64,000 nt of DNA, taken from positions 1 through 64,000 of the forward strand of contig NZ_JAUKPO010000002.1 in NCBI RefSeq assembly GCF_030503435.1, written 5' to 3'. Under the pieces are notes generated by a model, which saw only the letters and a list, made by a program, of their open reading frames with translations, had not been told where the DNA came from and did not search any database. A program made the position numbers and the translations under genes. This DNA comes from Rhodocytophaga aerolata. Lineage in GTDB: Bacteria > Bacteroidota > Bacteroidia > Cytophagales > 172606-1. Of this stretch, positions 1 through 9,040 are shown one piece after another. Numbering within the stretch: position 1 is the first letter of the stretch; every line of letters begins with the position of its first letter.

Positions 1-1528
1 CTAAATCCCCGTCATTGTCTAAGTCGCCATAGGCTGAGCCATTGGAAAAGGAAGGTTGAGCCAAGCCCCATTCAGCAGCCTTGTTTTCAAAGCTCAGATC
101 ACCCTGGTTCTGGAAAGCATAATTGGATACTGCCTCTGAAGGAATTAGATCAATCAGTTTGGTTATAATGTTTTTTTCTTTGTTGAGAATTTGCTGCCGG
201 ATATCTGAAGCGGCATTAGCCGTATGTTGTATGTAATCCTGATCGGTGATGTCTTTATAAATGCCATTGGCGACAAAAATATCTTTGAAGCCGTCGTTAT
301 CCAGATCAGTAATTAATGCGCCCCAGCTCCAGTCGGTGGCATGTACCCCTGCATACCGGCCTATTTCTGTAAAATATACTTCATTTGTCTTTCCATCTGC
401 ACAGGAAACAGGGCCAGAGTTAAGCTGTAGGGCATTGCGGATAAATTGCTTGTAATAGCCACTGGTAATGTTAGATTGATACTTATTCCAGTTTTCAAAA
501 GTTGTTTTTGTTTTCATCCGGGCTTCCGTTTCCGGCAACATGTCGGTTACATAGATTTCCGGATATCCATCGTTGTTAATATCTGCAATATCGGCTCCCA
601 TCGAGTTCATACTTAACTCCCGCACATAAGTTTCTATGGCTTCTTTAAACGTGCCGTTTTGCTGATTGAGGTAGAGGTAGTCTCGTTCAAAAAAATCGTT
701 GGAGACAAAAATATCCAGCCAGCCATCCTTGTTGATGTCACTCACCGTTACACCTAACCCAAAGCCAATGCGGCTGCTATAAATACCTGCATCCTTGGTA
801 ATATCCACAAAATGATTTTGGTCGTTCCGGTAAAACTTGTTTCCTCCTAAGGTATCGGCAATTGTCCGCTGGTCATAAATTAAGTCGTAATTTCCTACCG
901 AACGGAACGAGTTGTTGAGCAGATAGCAATCCAAATCGCCATCGCGGTCGTAATCAAAAAATGCAGCATGTGTCGATAAGCCTGTATGATCCAGCCCATA
1001 CTCCCGGGCACGTTCTGTAAAGTTGAGATTGCCATTGTTAATAAAAAGCTCGTTGCTCCGTTGCTTTCCGTTGGGGTCACCGGATTTGCATATATACATA
1101 TCCAGCCAGCCATCTCCATTTACATCTACCATTGTAACGCCGGTAGACCACACACCATCCGAACCAACGCCTGCCTGCCCGGTAATGTCTTCAAACCGAA
1201 AATTTCCTTTATTGAGGTATAATTTATTGGATTGCTGGTTGTAGCAGAAAAACAGATCGGGCAGGTTATCATTATTGATATCGCCAATGGCTACCCCACC
1301 TCCATTAAAATAATTCCGGAAGGTATAGGGATTAAATTCTTCGGTATAGGTAATCGTGTTTTCTGTAGAAATACCAGTTTGCCGGGCAGGAAGCAGTGTA
1401 AAGAGAGTAGCCCCAGTAGGACTAGGAGCTATAGCATTGGGTGTAGAAGTATTTTTACAGGCGCTGAAGGCTGCAATACTCCACCAAATAATAAACAGGG
1501 TATATGTACGGTTACTCAAAAAAAACAT
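1..1528 (-). CDS. FG-GAP/VCBS repeat lipoprotein (CRTAC1/UnbV-like), 3' end outside window
   Basis: The reading frame opens with ATG at 1528 and stays open to the window edge, so about 509 residues are visible and the C-terminus is missing. The N-terminus is a short hydrophobic signal ending in FSAC, a lipobox, so the protein is probably lipid-anchored. At least seven calcium-binding-like repeats of the DxNxDGxxD type can be read (for example DVNGDGWLDMYI, DINKDGWLDIFV, DLDNDGFKDIFV). This is the pattern of integrin-like FG-GAP/VCBS beta-propellers; in Bacteroidetes these proteins often end in an ASPIC/UnbV domain, which would lie beyond the edge. It follows SusC/SusD on the same strand and is commonly co-located with such loci, so a surface role in glycan handling is inferred. 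No enzymatic activity can be assigned. Confidence 0.85.
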   Translation of the reverse strand, partial: MFFLSNRTYTLFIIWWSIAAFSACKNTSTPNAIAPSPTGATLFTLLPARQTGISTENTITYTEEFNPYTFRNYFNGGGVAIGDINNDNLPDLFFCYNQQSNKLYLNKGNFRFEDITGQAGVGSDGVWSTGVTMVDVNGDGWLDMYICKSGDPNGKQRSNELFINNGNLNFTERAREYGLDHTGLSTHAAFFDYDRDGDLDCYLLNNSFRSVGNYDLIYDQRTIADTLGGNKFYRNDQNHFVDITKDAGIYSSRIGFGLGVTVSDINKDGWLDIFVSNDFFERDYLYLNQQNGTFKEAIETYVRELSMNSMGADIADINNDGYPEIYVTDMLPETEARMKTKTTFENWNKYQSNITSGYYKQFIRNALQLNSGPVSCADGKTNEVYFTEIGRYAGVHATDWSWGALITDLDNDGFKDIFVANGIYKDITDQDYIQHTANAASDIRQQILNKEKNIITKLIDLIPSEAVSNYAFQNQGDLSFENKAAEWGLAQPSFSNGSAYGDLDNDGDL

Positions 1529-1616
1529 GTCTTACCCCTTTCCTCAGCATACATCCGTTGCTGCTTCTTTACAAGATACTCTTTACGAGAGTAGTAATCA
1601 ACTAAATTAAGGAAGA

Positions 1617-1640
1617 AATGCAAGTAAAATCACTTGCATT
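1617..1640 (-). terminator. Possible terminator hairpin after susD
   Basis: A perfect 9-bp stem (AATGCAAGT at 1617-1625, ACTTGCATT at 1632-1640) with a 6-nt loop lies between the susD stop at 1672 and the FG-GAP start at 1528. In the direction of transcription it is followed by TTTCTTCC, a weak T-rich tract. It may partly separate the SusCD transcript from the FG-GAP gene. Confidence 0.5.
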
Positions 1641-1671
1641 CCTGGTAGTATAGTGTCTGTACGAATAGGGA

Positions 1672-3276
1672 TTAGTAGCCCGGATTTTGTTTCAGCTTCT
1701 GATTAGCATTAATCTGGTTTTCCGGTATAGGAAACAAGTTTACGTGCGGACTCGGATCTGCCGGATGGAAACGCCAGGCATTGTTGTACCTGCCAAAACG
1801 GAGCAAATCCTGCCTTCTGAAAGCCTCAGCAAACATTTCCCGGCCACGTTCTGCCAGAAAAATGTCTTCTGTTATCGCTGGAAAGGGCTCTACTCCACCA
1901 TGCTCTGCCCGGATCTGGTTAACTATTGCCAGGGTATAGGCATCGTTCCAGTTGCCACTTTGTCTGGCTACAGCTTCTGCCCGCATCAACAAAATATCGG
2001 CATAGCGGAAAATTGCATAGTCGTTGCTAAGGTTGCCATTATTGCCTCTGTAAATTTCCCATTTGCCAATTCTTGCGCCAGATTGCCGCCAGGCATTGGG
2101 TTGCAATTCATTGATATAGGGAGTAAAGGTCATTGGCGGACCATTCGGATCAGCCGGATCAGCCCCACCATCCAGCACAGGGGAACCATCCGGAAAAGTT
2201 TGCGGACCTACAATAAAATTAGATAAGCGTTCATCCACAGTTCCGGTAGTTGGCGTTCCTGCCGGATCAAGTCCTATGACGCTGCCTTGTGGTCCAGGAT
2301 TTTGTACAGGATCGATATAGGATTGGTAAAACTCCTGCACCGTAGCAAACCCATTCCATGGCTGGGCAGTCATGTTCAACTGGGCTTGTGAAGCCATGTG
2401 TAAGGTTATGTGAGGCATGGTGAAACCGGTGGCCTGAATTTCATCGTAGGGTATAGCCCATATAAACTCTGTGGAGCCTTTGTTGTCGCGCTTAAAATTA
2501 TCGCGGTAATTGGCCATTAAGGCATATTTACCGGAATTAATAATTTCATCGCAGGCTGCAATAGCTTCTGCCCATTGCGGTGTTCCGGTGTATACTTGCG
2601 CATTCAGGTACAGCTTTGCCAGCACCGCTTGGGCAGTGTAATAGTTTACACGGCCATAGGTGGCCTCATCAGCCGGGCCAGTTTTCTGCAATGCCGGAAG
2701 GTTGTCCAGCAGTTCTTTCTCTATAAAGTTGTATACTTCTTGCCGGGTGCTATTGGTAGGCGCTTCGGTGGCTGTGGCATCTACACTCAGCGGCACGTTG
2801 CCATATAAATCTAACAACCAGTAATAATAAATAGCCCGAAGTGCTTTTAACTCTGCTATGTAGGCTTTAGAAACATCAGTACCCAATGGCTCCAGGGTAG
2901 CTAAAACCCGGTTGCAGGTATTAACGCCTCTGTAAAGAAAGTTCCAGGTGTTGGTAGGCACAGGATCTTGTGGCGTGTAGGTATGCAGCTTTAACCGGAC
3001 CCAGTGGCCGCCATCGCCCCAGTCTGCCCCGCGGGTGGGCACTACTATTTCATCGGAAGTTACTTCATAGGCCGGCCAGATATGACTACTGCTACCAAAT
3101 GCCCCGTACAAGTTTGAATAAGCTCCTCCAATGGCAGAAAGAAGTTCCTGGTCATTTTTATAGAAGGTTTTTGTAGTAACGGTGTCATAGAGTACATCTT
3201 CCTCGTCCAGGTCGGTACAGGCAGCCATCATCAGAAGTCCGATTGTGAATATTTTGGTTAGTGAAATGCGCTTCAT
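1672..3276 (-). CDS. RagB/SusD family nutrient uptake outer membrane lipoprotein
   Basis: SusD-type proteins are surface lipoproteins that cap a SusC barrel and bind the incoming oligosaccharide. The start is taken at 3276 rather than the in-frame ATG at 3324. From 3276 the protein begins MKRISLTKIF..MMAAC, a standard lipoprotein signal with Cys20, and no longer overlaps susC. About 534 residues is normal for the family. Typical SusD features are present: an N-terminal helical region with YYNDQELLSAIGGAY-like sequence, TPR-like helices (LKALRAIYYYWLLDLYGNVPL), and a C-terminal segment with the RGREMFAEAFRRQDLLRFGR motif. It lies 37 bp downstream of susC, so the two form an operon. The substrate cannot be read from sequence. 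Confidence 0.95.
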   Translation of the reverse strand: MKRISLTKIFTIGLLMMAACTDLDEEDVLYDTVTTKTFYKNDQELLSAIGGAYSNLYGAFGSSSHIWPAYEVTSDEIVVPTRGADWGDGGHWVRLKLHTYTPQDPVPTNTWNFLYRGVNTCNRVLATLEPLGTDVSKAYIAELKALRAIYYYWLLDLYGNVPLSVDATATEAPTNSTRQEVYNFIEKELLDNLPALQKTGPADEATYGRVNYYTAQAVLAKLYLNAQVYTGTPQWAEAIAACDEIINSGKYALMANYRDNFKRDNKGSTEFIWAIPYDEIQATGFTMPHITLHMASQAQLNMTAQPWNGFATVQEFYQSYIDPVQNPGPQGSVIGLDPAGTPTTGTVDERLSNFIVGPQTFPDGSPVLDGGADPADPNGPPMTFTPYINELQPNAWRQSGARIGKWEIYRGNNGNLSNDYAIFRYADILLMRAEAVARQSGNWNDAYTLAIVNQIRAEHGGVEPFPAITEDIFLAERGREMFAEAFRRQDLLRFGRYNNAWRFHPADPSPHVNLFPIPENQINANQKLKQNPGY

Positions 3277-3313
3277 CTGTTTATTAAATAGCTTGACTAA
3301 TACAAAGTATGTG

Positions 3314-6310
3314 TTAAAAACCAAGATTAACTCCCAGTGTGTAAGAGCGGGTAAACACCCAGGTTTCTCTTCTGTCTACACCCGGAGCCAGTGCATTGCT
3401 GTCGGTTGGGCTAGGATTAAGTGAATTCTGACTGAGCTGATTGGTATTATCCGAATACCGTACTTCCGGATCAACCCCTGTATAGTCCGTAATCAGGAAC
3501 AAGTTCTGGCCAGTTACATAAACCCGCAGCGTTTTGAAAGCTGCGTTTTTTGGAAAGCTGAAGTTATACCCAAGTGTAGCATTATCCATTTTTACAAACG
3601 ATGCCTTTTCCACAAACAAGCTGCTAAATATTTGTCCGTCTGTAATCGCCGGATTAAAATACCGGCTGTTTACCACGTTATAGCTGCTGGCTACATTGGG
3701 GTTTTCGTAGAATGCCCGGTAGGTGTTGATAATATCGTGTCCTAAAGAGCCGCGGATGAAAAAGTTAAGGTCAAAGTTTTTATACTTGAATGTATTTGTC
3801 CAGCCAAATTCAAATTTAGGAAGGCCATTCCCAATCTGGGTGCGGTCGTTATCGTCAATTTTTCCATCACTGTTCAAGTCTCTGAACTTGTATTTACCTC
3901 CTTCATCCACACCTTCGTAAATGAATCCCCACAACATCCCTATTTTTTCTCCCCGCACGGCCCTGGTAATCTGGGTGGCTTCCTGGCCTGGTGTACCTAA
4001 GTTGGTGGCTCCTACATACGGGGCAGCATATCTGGGGTCTAAGCTGGCTAACGTTACACTATAGGTAGAAAAGTTACCGGCAGAATTCCATGTAAATGGC
4101 CCATCCCGTAATACATCATAGCCTAATGCCAGCTCAAATCCACTGCTTTTTAACTCACCAATATTCAGCCAGGTGGTAGAAACCAAGTTGGGTGGAACGG
4201 GAACCGTACCGTTAAAAATCAGATCGGATGTGTTACGTACATAGTAATCGGCTGTACCAGTCAAGCGGTTATCCAGCAAGGCAAAATCAACGCCGGCATC
4301 AAATTCCGCTTTCTTTTCCCATTTCAGGTCAGGGTTAGGATTTTTGTCCGGGCCATAGCTTGGCAGATACCGGTTGTTCCCTGCATAGAAAGAAGAGGTA
4401 CTAGGAGATAAGGTTGGAAGCGATAAATACGACATGGGTGGCAATGCGCCGGTTACGCCATAACTTGCCCGGAACTTCAGGTTATCCACGCCAGGAATAT
4501 CTATAATCCGGCTCAAATCAAACCCGGCACTTACGGCTGGGAACATACCCCACTTGTTGTTTTCTCCAAACTGTGTAGAGCCTTCCCTACGTAAACTAGC
4601 CGTTAAAAAGGCAATATCATTGTAATTCAGGTTTAATCTTCCAAAGAAAGCTACTAAGCGGGAGCCGTTTTTGTAACTATCGGCAGTAGCCCGTCCTTCT
4701 CTAAGATCCTGGGCGGTACCTAAATCTTCGGCAGAAACGTCTGTAAGGAAGTTACCTGCCCGGATGGAAAAACCTTTATTCTGGAAGTCCTGGTAAGAGT
4801 AGCCTGCTACCCCTGATATATTTAATGCACTGATATTAGTTGAGTAAGAAAGGGTATTTTCATATAACTGGTTGAAGCTTTCTTCATCCGCTTTATAAGC
4901 AAACCCTCCTCTGGCAAAACCACTTACGCCCAACAGGTTTCTGGAGTGGAAAGAATTTCTTGGGAAATACGACCAACGGTAATTGCTTACATGCTGTTGT
5001 GCATACCTGACTAAAAACTTCAATCCTCTGACTATTTCATATTCGGCAGATCCGGTAATATTCAGCCTTTTCAAATCCTGATCATTGGTGTTTTGCTCCA
5101 TTACAGCCACCGGGTTGGCATAGTCCACAAAGTTGCTTTCAAAATAGCCGCTGCCGGTAAGGTCATACAAGGGGTCGGTTGTGCGGACCGGCGCTGTTGG
5201 ATTAAAAATGGCGGCATACTTAAATGCTTCCGGAAAACCTAACTGGCCGGTTCTTTTGGTCATGTTCAGGTTCAGGTTCACCACCAGTTTATCTTTGAAC
5301 GCTTTCTGTACCAGATTTAGCCGGCCATTCAACTGTTCAAATCCTGTATTAATGGCTACCCCCTGAAAGTCGCGGTAGTTTAACGAAGCATTATATGTTG
5401 TTCCGACTGACCCACCTGACAAAGAAACATTGTGTGTATGCGACAGAGCTGTTCTGGAAATTTCATCGTACCAATTAGTACTTGCTCCATAATCGGTTCC
5501 TTTACCCAAAGCACGGTATTCATCTGCCGTCATGTTAGGCGTAAATTTAGCTGGGTCTTCAGCCGTTAAAAAGCCATTATAAGTAAATTGGGGTGGCCCT
5601 ACTTCACCACTGTTGGTGGTAATAATAATTACACCGGCTGATCCACGGGTACCATAAATAGCCGCAGAAGCTGCATCTTTTAACACATCAATGCTTTTTA
5701 TATCATTCGGGTCAACAGTGTTCAGGTCGGCACCTATCTGGCCATCTATTACTACCAAAGGCTGTGTGTTGGCGCCTAACGTAGATAAGCCTCTTAGCCG
5801 GATGGCAGACCGCGAGTTAGGATCGCCACCTGGGCGGGCAATGGAAAGGCCGGCTACTTTTCCCTGCAACAAGCGGGAAACATCGGCTATATTTCCTTTG
5901 TTAAATTGCTCTGCATCTATTTTAGTAACCGCACTGGTAATTTCTCCTTTTTTCTGGGTACCATACCCTACGACCACTACTTCTTCCAGTGCTTTTACAT
6001 CCGATGCCAACGTAACATCAATCGTAGTGCGGTTGTTGATGGGAACTTCCTGGTTAACAAATCCTATGAAGGAGTAGGCTAATGTTCCACTCCCATTCGG
6101 CACGGCTAAGGTATAGTCTCCATTTCCATCTGTAGAGGTACCGGTAGTTGTCCCTTTCAGCAATACGTTTACCCCAGGTATTCCTTGCCCCTGGTCATCA
6201 GAAACTTTTCCCTTGACTGTAATGCCTTGCGCATAAACCCCAGTCAGTGGGATGCAGAAAAGAAGTAGCAGTATACTATACTTCCATCTCAAGAGTAAAG
6301 AGTTAGGCAT
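3314..6310 (-). CDS. SusC/RagA family TonB-linked outer membrane receptor
   Basis: This 998-residue protein is a TonB-dependent outer membrane transporter for oligosaccharides and the partner of the SusD downstream. It has a signal peptide (about 1-28, ending VYAQ), a carboxypeptidase-regulatory-like domain (about 31-103), the conserved VVVVGYG stretch (111-117) that precedes the plug, a plug domain with the LRGLSTLGANTQPLVVIDG type motif, and a long beta-barrel ending in an aromatic residue (LGVNLGF). It is the first gene of the susC-susD-FG-GAP run. A 590-bp gene-free region lies upstream. The substrate is unknown. The adjacent cluster (ABC importer, oxidoreductase, isomerase, DUF1080) suggests a glycoside or modified sugar. 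Confidence 0.96.
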   Translation of the reverse strand: MPNSLLLRWKYSILLLLFCIPLTGVYAQGITVKGKVSDDQGQGIPGVNVLLKGTTTGTSTDGNGDYTLAVPNGSGTLAYSFIGFVNQEVPINNRTTIDVTLASDVKALEEVVVVGYGTQKKGEITSAVTKIDAEQFNKGNIADVSRLLQGKVAGLSIARPGGDPNSRSAIRLRGLSTLGANTQPLVVIDGQIGADLNTVDPNDIKSIDVLKDAASAAIYGTRGSAGVIIITTNSGEVGPPQFTYNGFLTAEDPAKFTPNMTADEYRALGKGTDYGASTNWYDEISRTALSHTHNVSLSGGSVGTTYNASLNYRDFQGVAINTGFEQLNGRLNLVQKAFKDKLVVNLNLNMTKRTGQLGFPEAFKYAAIFNPTAPVRTTDPLYDLTGSGYFESNFVDYANPVAVMEQNTNDQDLKRLNITGSAEYEIVRGLKFLVRYAQQHVSNYRWSYFPRNSFHSRNLLGVSGFARGGFAYKADEESFNQLYENTLSYSTNISALNISGVAGYSYQDFQNKGFSIRAGNFLTDVSAEDLGTAQDLREGRATADSYKNGSRLVAFFGRLNLNYNDIAFLTASLRREGSTQFGENNKWGMFPAVSAGFDLSRIIDIPGVDNLKFRASYGVTGALPPMSYLSLPTLSPSTSSFYAGNNRYLPSYGPDKNPNPDLKWEKKAEFDAGVDFALLDNRLTGTADYYVRNTSDLIFNGTVPVPPNLVSTTWLNIGELKSSGFELALGYDVLRDGPFTWNSAGNFSTYSVTLASLDPRYAAPYVGATNLGTPGQEATQITRAVRGEKIGMLWGFIYEGVDEGGKYKFRDLNSDGKIDDNDRTQIGNGLPKFEFGWTNTFKYKNFDLNFFIRGSLGHDIINTYRAFYENPNVASSYNVVNSRYFNPAITDGQIFSSLFVEKASFVKMDNATLGYNFSFPKNAAFKTLRVYVTGQNLFLITDYTGVDPEVRYSDNTNQLSQNSLNPSPTDSNALAPGVDRRETWVFTRSYTLGVNLGF

Positions 6311-6900
6311 AGAAGTTATGTTAGTAGTAATAAGGTGAAAATATTTACAGGCACTGTGTTTTTCTTCGTACAGATTTATACAGACTTAGCTGTTCATGTA
6401 TAAATCATAGCATCCTATGAGCAGGACTTACCTTATCTTTCAAAAAGCTGGAAAACGACTAGTTAAATCAATTTCTTTACTGCTACCTGGGTAACATATT
6501 CAGGGAAGAAATTCAACAACTAGCAACAATAAATTAGTTAAATCAACTAACAAAGGCCGTGTACATACCCTAGTCTCAACTTTATCACACATTGTACACT
6601 CATTAAAAATTAGTATAATGTAATACAATATTATTTAAATGCAAAATTTAAAAATATGCTGCTTTTAGCAATCTCTGACTGTATTTTGCTTTTTTTTTGC
6701 AACTTCCTACGCATGGAAGGTTAGGAAAGTGTTGATAGCTAGCCTTTTTACAGCAAATCATCTGATTTGAATTAGTGTATGGCAACTGGTACTGGCAATA
6801 GTTACAGAAGAAGAATAGCTCGAAACAACTATCCTTTTTTATGCATTACTCTGGTAATAAGCAGAAACTGGTAGAATAGCCTCTCTTATATATTGCTCGA
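6311..6900. promoter_or_regulatory. Upstream region of susC with a repeated 12-mer
   Basis: No convincing gene lies in these 590 bp between the end of the ABC substrate-binding gene and the start of susC. The 12-mer TAGTTAAATCAA occurs twice, at 6460-6471 and 6535-6546, in the same orientation and 75 bp apart. Being duplicated in a promoter region it could be a regulator site, but the sequence is AT-rich and chance is possible. A partial palindrome with CTTCC at 6703-6707 and GGAAG at 6715-6719 is also present. No clear core promoter was identified. Confidence 0.35.
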
Positions 6901-7863
6901 CTATTTTATATACTGCGCTACGTTCTGCTTTGTAACCAGCTCAAAGGGTATAAGTACTTGTTTTTCGTAAGGCTCTTTTTTTACAATTTTTACGGCTGTT
7001 TCAATGGCGGTAGCACCCTGTTGGTGGGCATTCTGGAAAACGGTAGCATCCAGCCGGCCACTTTTTACGGCTTGCAAGGCATCGGCTATGGCATCAATGC
7101 TTACCACAATTACTTTGTTTTTCAAGCCAGCATCTTCCAGGGCTTTTAAGGCACCCATACCCATTTCATCGTTATGGGCAAAGACCGCGTTAATCCCTTT
7201 GCCATGCGACTGAATCCAGTTTTCCATGAGTGACATAGATTTGGCCCGGTCCCACTCTCCGGTTTGTTCGGCTATCAGTTTCAGCCCTGGGTATTCTTTC
7301 AATACTTCTTTGGCCCCTTTCTCCCGTTGTATCTGGGCGGCTTGCCCCATATAGCCATGAATCATAATGACGTTACCTTTGCCACCCAATTTTTCTGCAA
7401 TAAAACGCATCGCCATTCGTCCGGCTTCGGTATCGTCAGAACCTACAAACGCTGTGGGTGTAGTACTGGTAGCCGAATTTACATTCACGATTGGGATGTT
7501 GGCGGCCAGGGCCTTCTGTACAGCTGGCGAACTAGCTTCCACTTCACAGGGATTCAGCACTATTACATCTACTTTCTGAGCAATAAAACTTTCTACTTGT
7601 TCTACCTGTTTTAAGGCCGACCGCTGCGCATCATTCACAATCAACTCTACGCCCAGTTCTTCTGCCTTCTTCTCCATCTCATCATGTACATTTACCACAA
7701 ACTCATTCTGCATACTCAGCATGGTAGCTCCTACCACAATTTTATTCTCGTCTCCTGCTTGCCCGCCACTTCCGGATGAATCGCAAGAAGTGGGAAGAAT
7801 AGCTAATACAAGTAGTGTAGCTAGAAGATGAATGGATTTTATAAAATTGGTTTTAGTAGGCAT
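6901..7863 (-). CDS. Sugar ABC transporter substrate-binding lipoprotein (ribose type)
   Basis: This is the substrate-binding component of a ribose/galactose-class ABC importer (periplasmic-binding protein fold I). The start at 7863 is preferred over the upstream ATG at 7962. From 7863 the protein begins with a lipoprotein signal ending LAILPTSC, then a GSGG linker; in a Bacteroidetes cell it would be anchored at the inner membrane or in the periplasm. Family motifs include the early VVGATMLSMQNEFVVNVHDEM, the QKVDVIVLNPCE segment, PIVNVNSA, and FAHNDEMGMGALKALEDAG near the C-terminus. It lies 118 bp after the permease gene and is last in the gene run. The sugar bound is not determinable. RbsB-like is a fold assignment and does not imply ribose. 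Confidence 0.92.
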   Translation of the reverse strand: MPTKTNFIKSIHLLATLLVLAILPTSCDSSGSGGQAGDENKIVVGATMLSMQNEFVVNVHDEMEKKAEELGVELIVNDAQRSALKQVEQVESFIAQKVDVIVLNPCEVEASSPAVQKALAANIPIVNVNSATSTTPTAFVGSDDTEAGRMAMRFIAEKLGGKGNVIMIHGYMGQAAQIQREKGAKEVLKEYPGLKLIAEQTGEWDRAKSMSLMENWIQSHGKGINAVFAHNDEMGMGALKALEDAGLKNKVIVVSIDAIADALQAVKSGRLDATVFQNAHQQGATAIETAVKIVKKEPYEKQVLIPFELVTKQNVAQYIK

Positions 7864-7981
7864 GGAAAATAGCAGGTCTTGGTTATTAAATGTATCGTAG
7901 AGTATACGAAAGCTAAACATTGTTTTCGAACTATGCGCACCTATGGATAAAATTATGTTCATTTCAACTACGCACGTATCA

Positions 7982-9022
7982 CTAATCCCCCTTCTTCCGG
8001 CTTATGGTATCTATGGAAACGGCTACAATGATAATAGCCCCCATAATTACCTGCTGATAATACGAACTGACATTGAGTAAATCCAGGCTATTGCTGATTA
8101 CGCCAATTAGTAAAGCGCCCAGTAAGGTTCCGGTAATGCTGCCTACCCCACCAGACGTACTGGTACCCCCAATTACTGCCGCGGCAATAGCCGTTAATTC
8201 AAAGCCTGCACCTATATTTGGCTGACCAGTAGTAATGCGGGAGGCCAGAACAATACCTGCCAGGGCAGCTAATGCACCACTTAAGGTGTAGACAAATAGC
8301 TTTATATTGTTTACATCAATACCAGAGGCTTTTGCTGCTTGTTCGTTGCCCCCTATAGCATAGATATACCGGCCAATAGTAGTTTTCTTTAACAGCAGTA
8401 AGCAAATAATAAAAACCACACCTAGTAAAATAATGGGTAGCGGAATGCCGGCAATACTTCCTCCACCAATAAAGTTAAACGAATCAGACAAGTTAGATAC
8501 CGGGCGGCCTTTGCTGAGTATGAGAGCCAGGCCCCGGCCAATGGTCATGGTACCTAAGGTGACAATAAAAGAAGGTACTTTTGCTTTGGTAACAATAAAA
8601 CCATTGAATGCCCCAAATGCTATACCCACCAATAAACCTATGGCTAATGGCACAAGTAAGGGATAGGTATCCGGGTGGGCAAAAGATGCGGCTACTACGC
8701 CAGTAACAGCCACAATAGAACCCAACGATAAATCAATCCCTCCGGTAATAATTACAAATGTAACCCCAAATGCCAGCAGTGCATTTATAGACACTTGCTT
8801 AACAATTACAGAGATATTGGTAAGCGTTAGGAAATTGGGTGTAATTACAGAAAGAACAATACACAACATGACAAAGGCAATCAGAATACCATACTTACCT
8901 AACTTTTCCCGGTTAAACGCCTGAACAGAATTGTCAGATTTATGCTGAACGACCAATTTCTCTTGTTCCATTGAATTTTTATTAGGTACTGGTTCCGGCT
9001 TTTCAAATACCGTTTTCATCAC
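7982..9022 (-). CDS. Sugar ABC transporter permease (RbsC type)
   Basis: This 346-residue inner membrane permease of the branched BPD_transp_2 family has many hydrophobic helices, an N-terminal cytoplasmic tail of about 45 residues, and the family motifs TGGIDLSLGSIVAVTGVV and GNEQAAKASGI (the cytoplasmic EAA-like loop contacting the ATPase). It also has the AAVIGGTSTSGGVGSITGTLLGALLIGVI segment near the end. It sits 18 bp after the ATPase gene and 118 bp before the binding protein gene, giving the order ATPase-permease-binding protein. Two adjacent ATG codons start the frame, so the true start could be 9022 or 9019. The ribose-class identity is clear; the substrate is not. Confidence 0.94.
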   Translation of the reverse strand: MMKTVFEKPEPVPNKNSMEQEKLVVQHKSDNSVQAFNREKLGKYGILIAFVMLCIVLSVITPNFLTLTNISVIVKQVSINALLAFGVTFVIITGGIDLSLGSIVAVTGVVAASFAHPDTYPLLVPLAIGLLVGIAFGAFNGFIVTKAKVPSFIVTLGTMTIGRGLALILSKGRPVSNLSDSFNFIGGGSIAGIPLPIILLGVVFIICLLLLKKTTIGRYIYAIGGNEQAAKASGIDVNNIKLFVYTLSGALAALAGIVLASRITTGQPNIGAGFELTAIAAAVIGGTSTSGGVGSITGTLLGALLIGVISNSLDLLNVSSYYQQVIMGAIIIVAVSIDTISRKKGD

Positions 9023-9040
9023 AAATAATTTAGTACCGTG

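Noticed and set aside
3277-3324. Longer start for the first SusD
   Set aside because: It would add 16 residues before a good lipoprotein signal and overlap susC.
7864-7962. Longer start for the ABC binding protein
   Set aside because: The extra 33 residues precede a complete lipoprotein signal peptide and would bury it.
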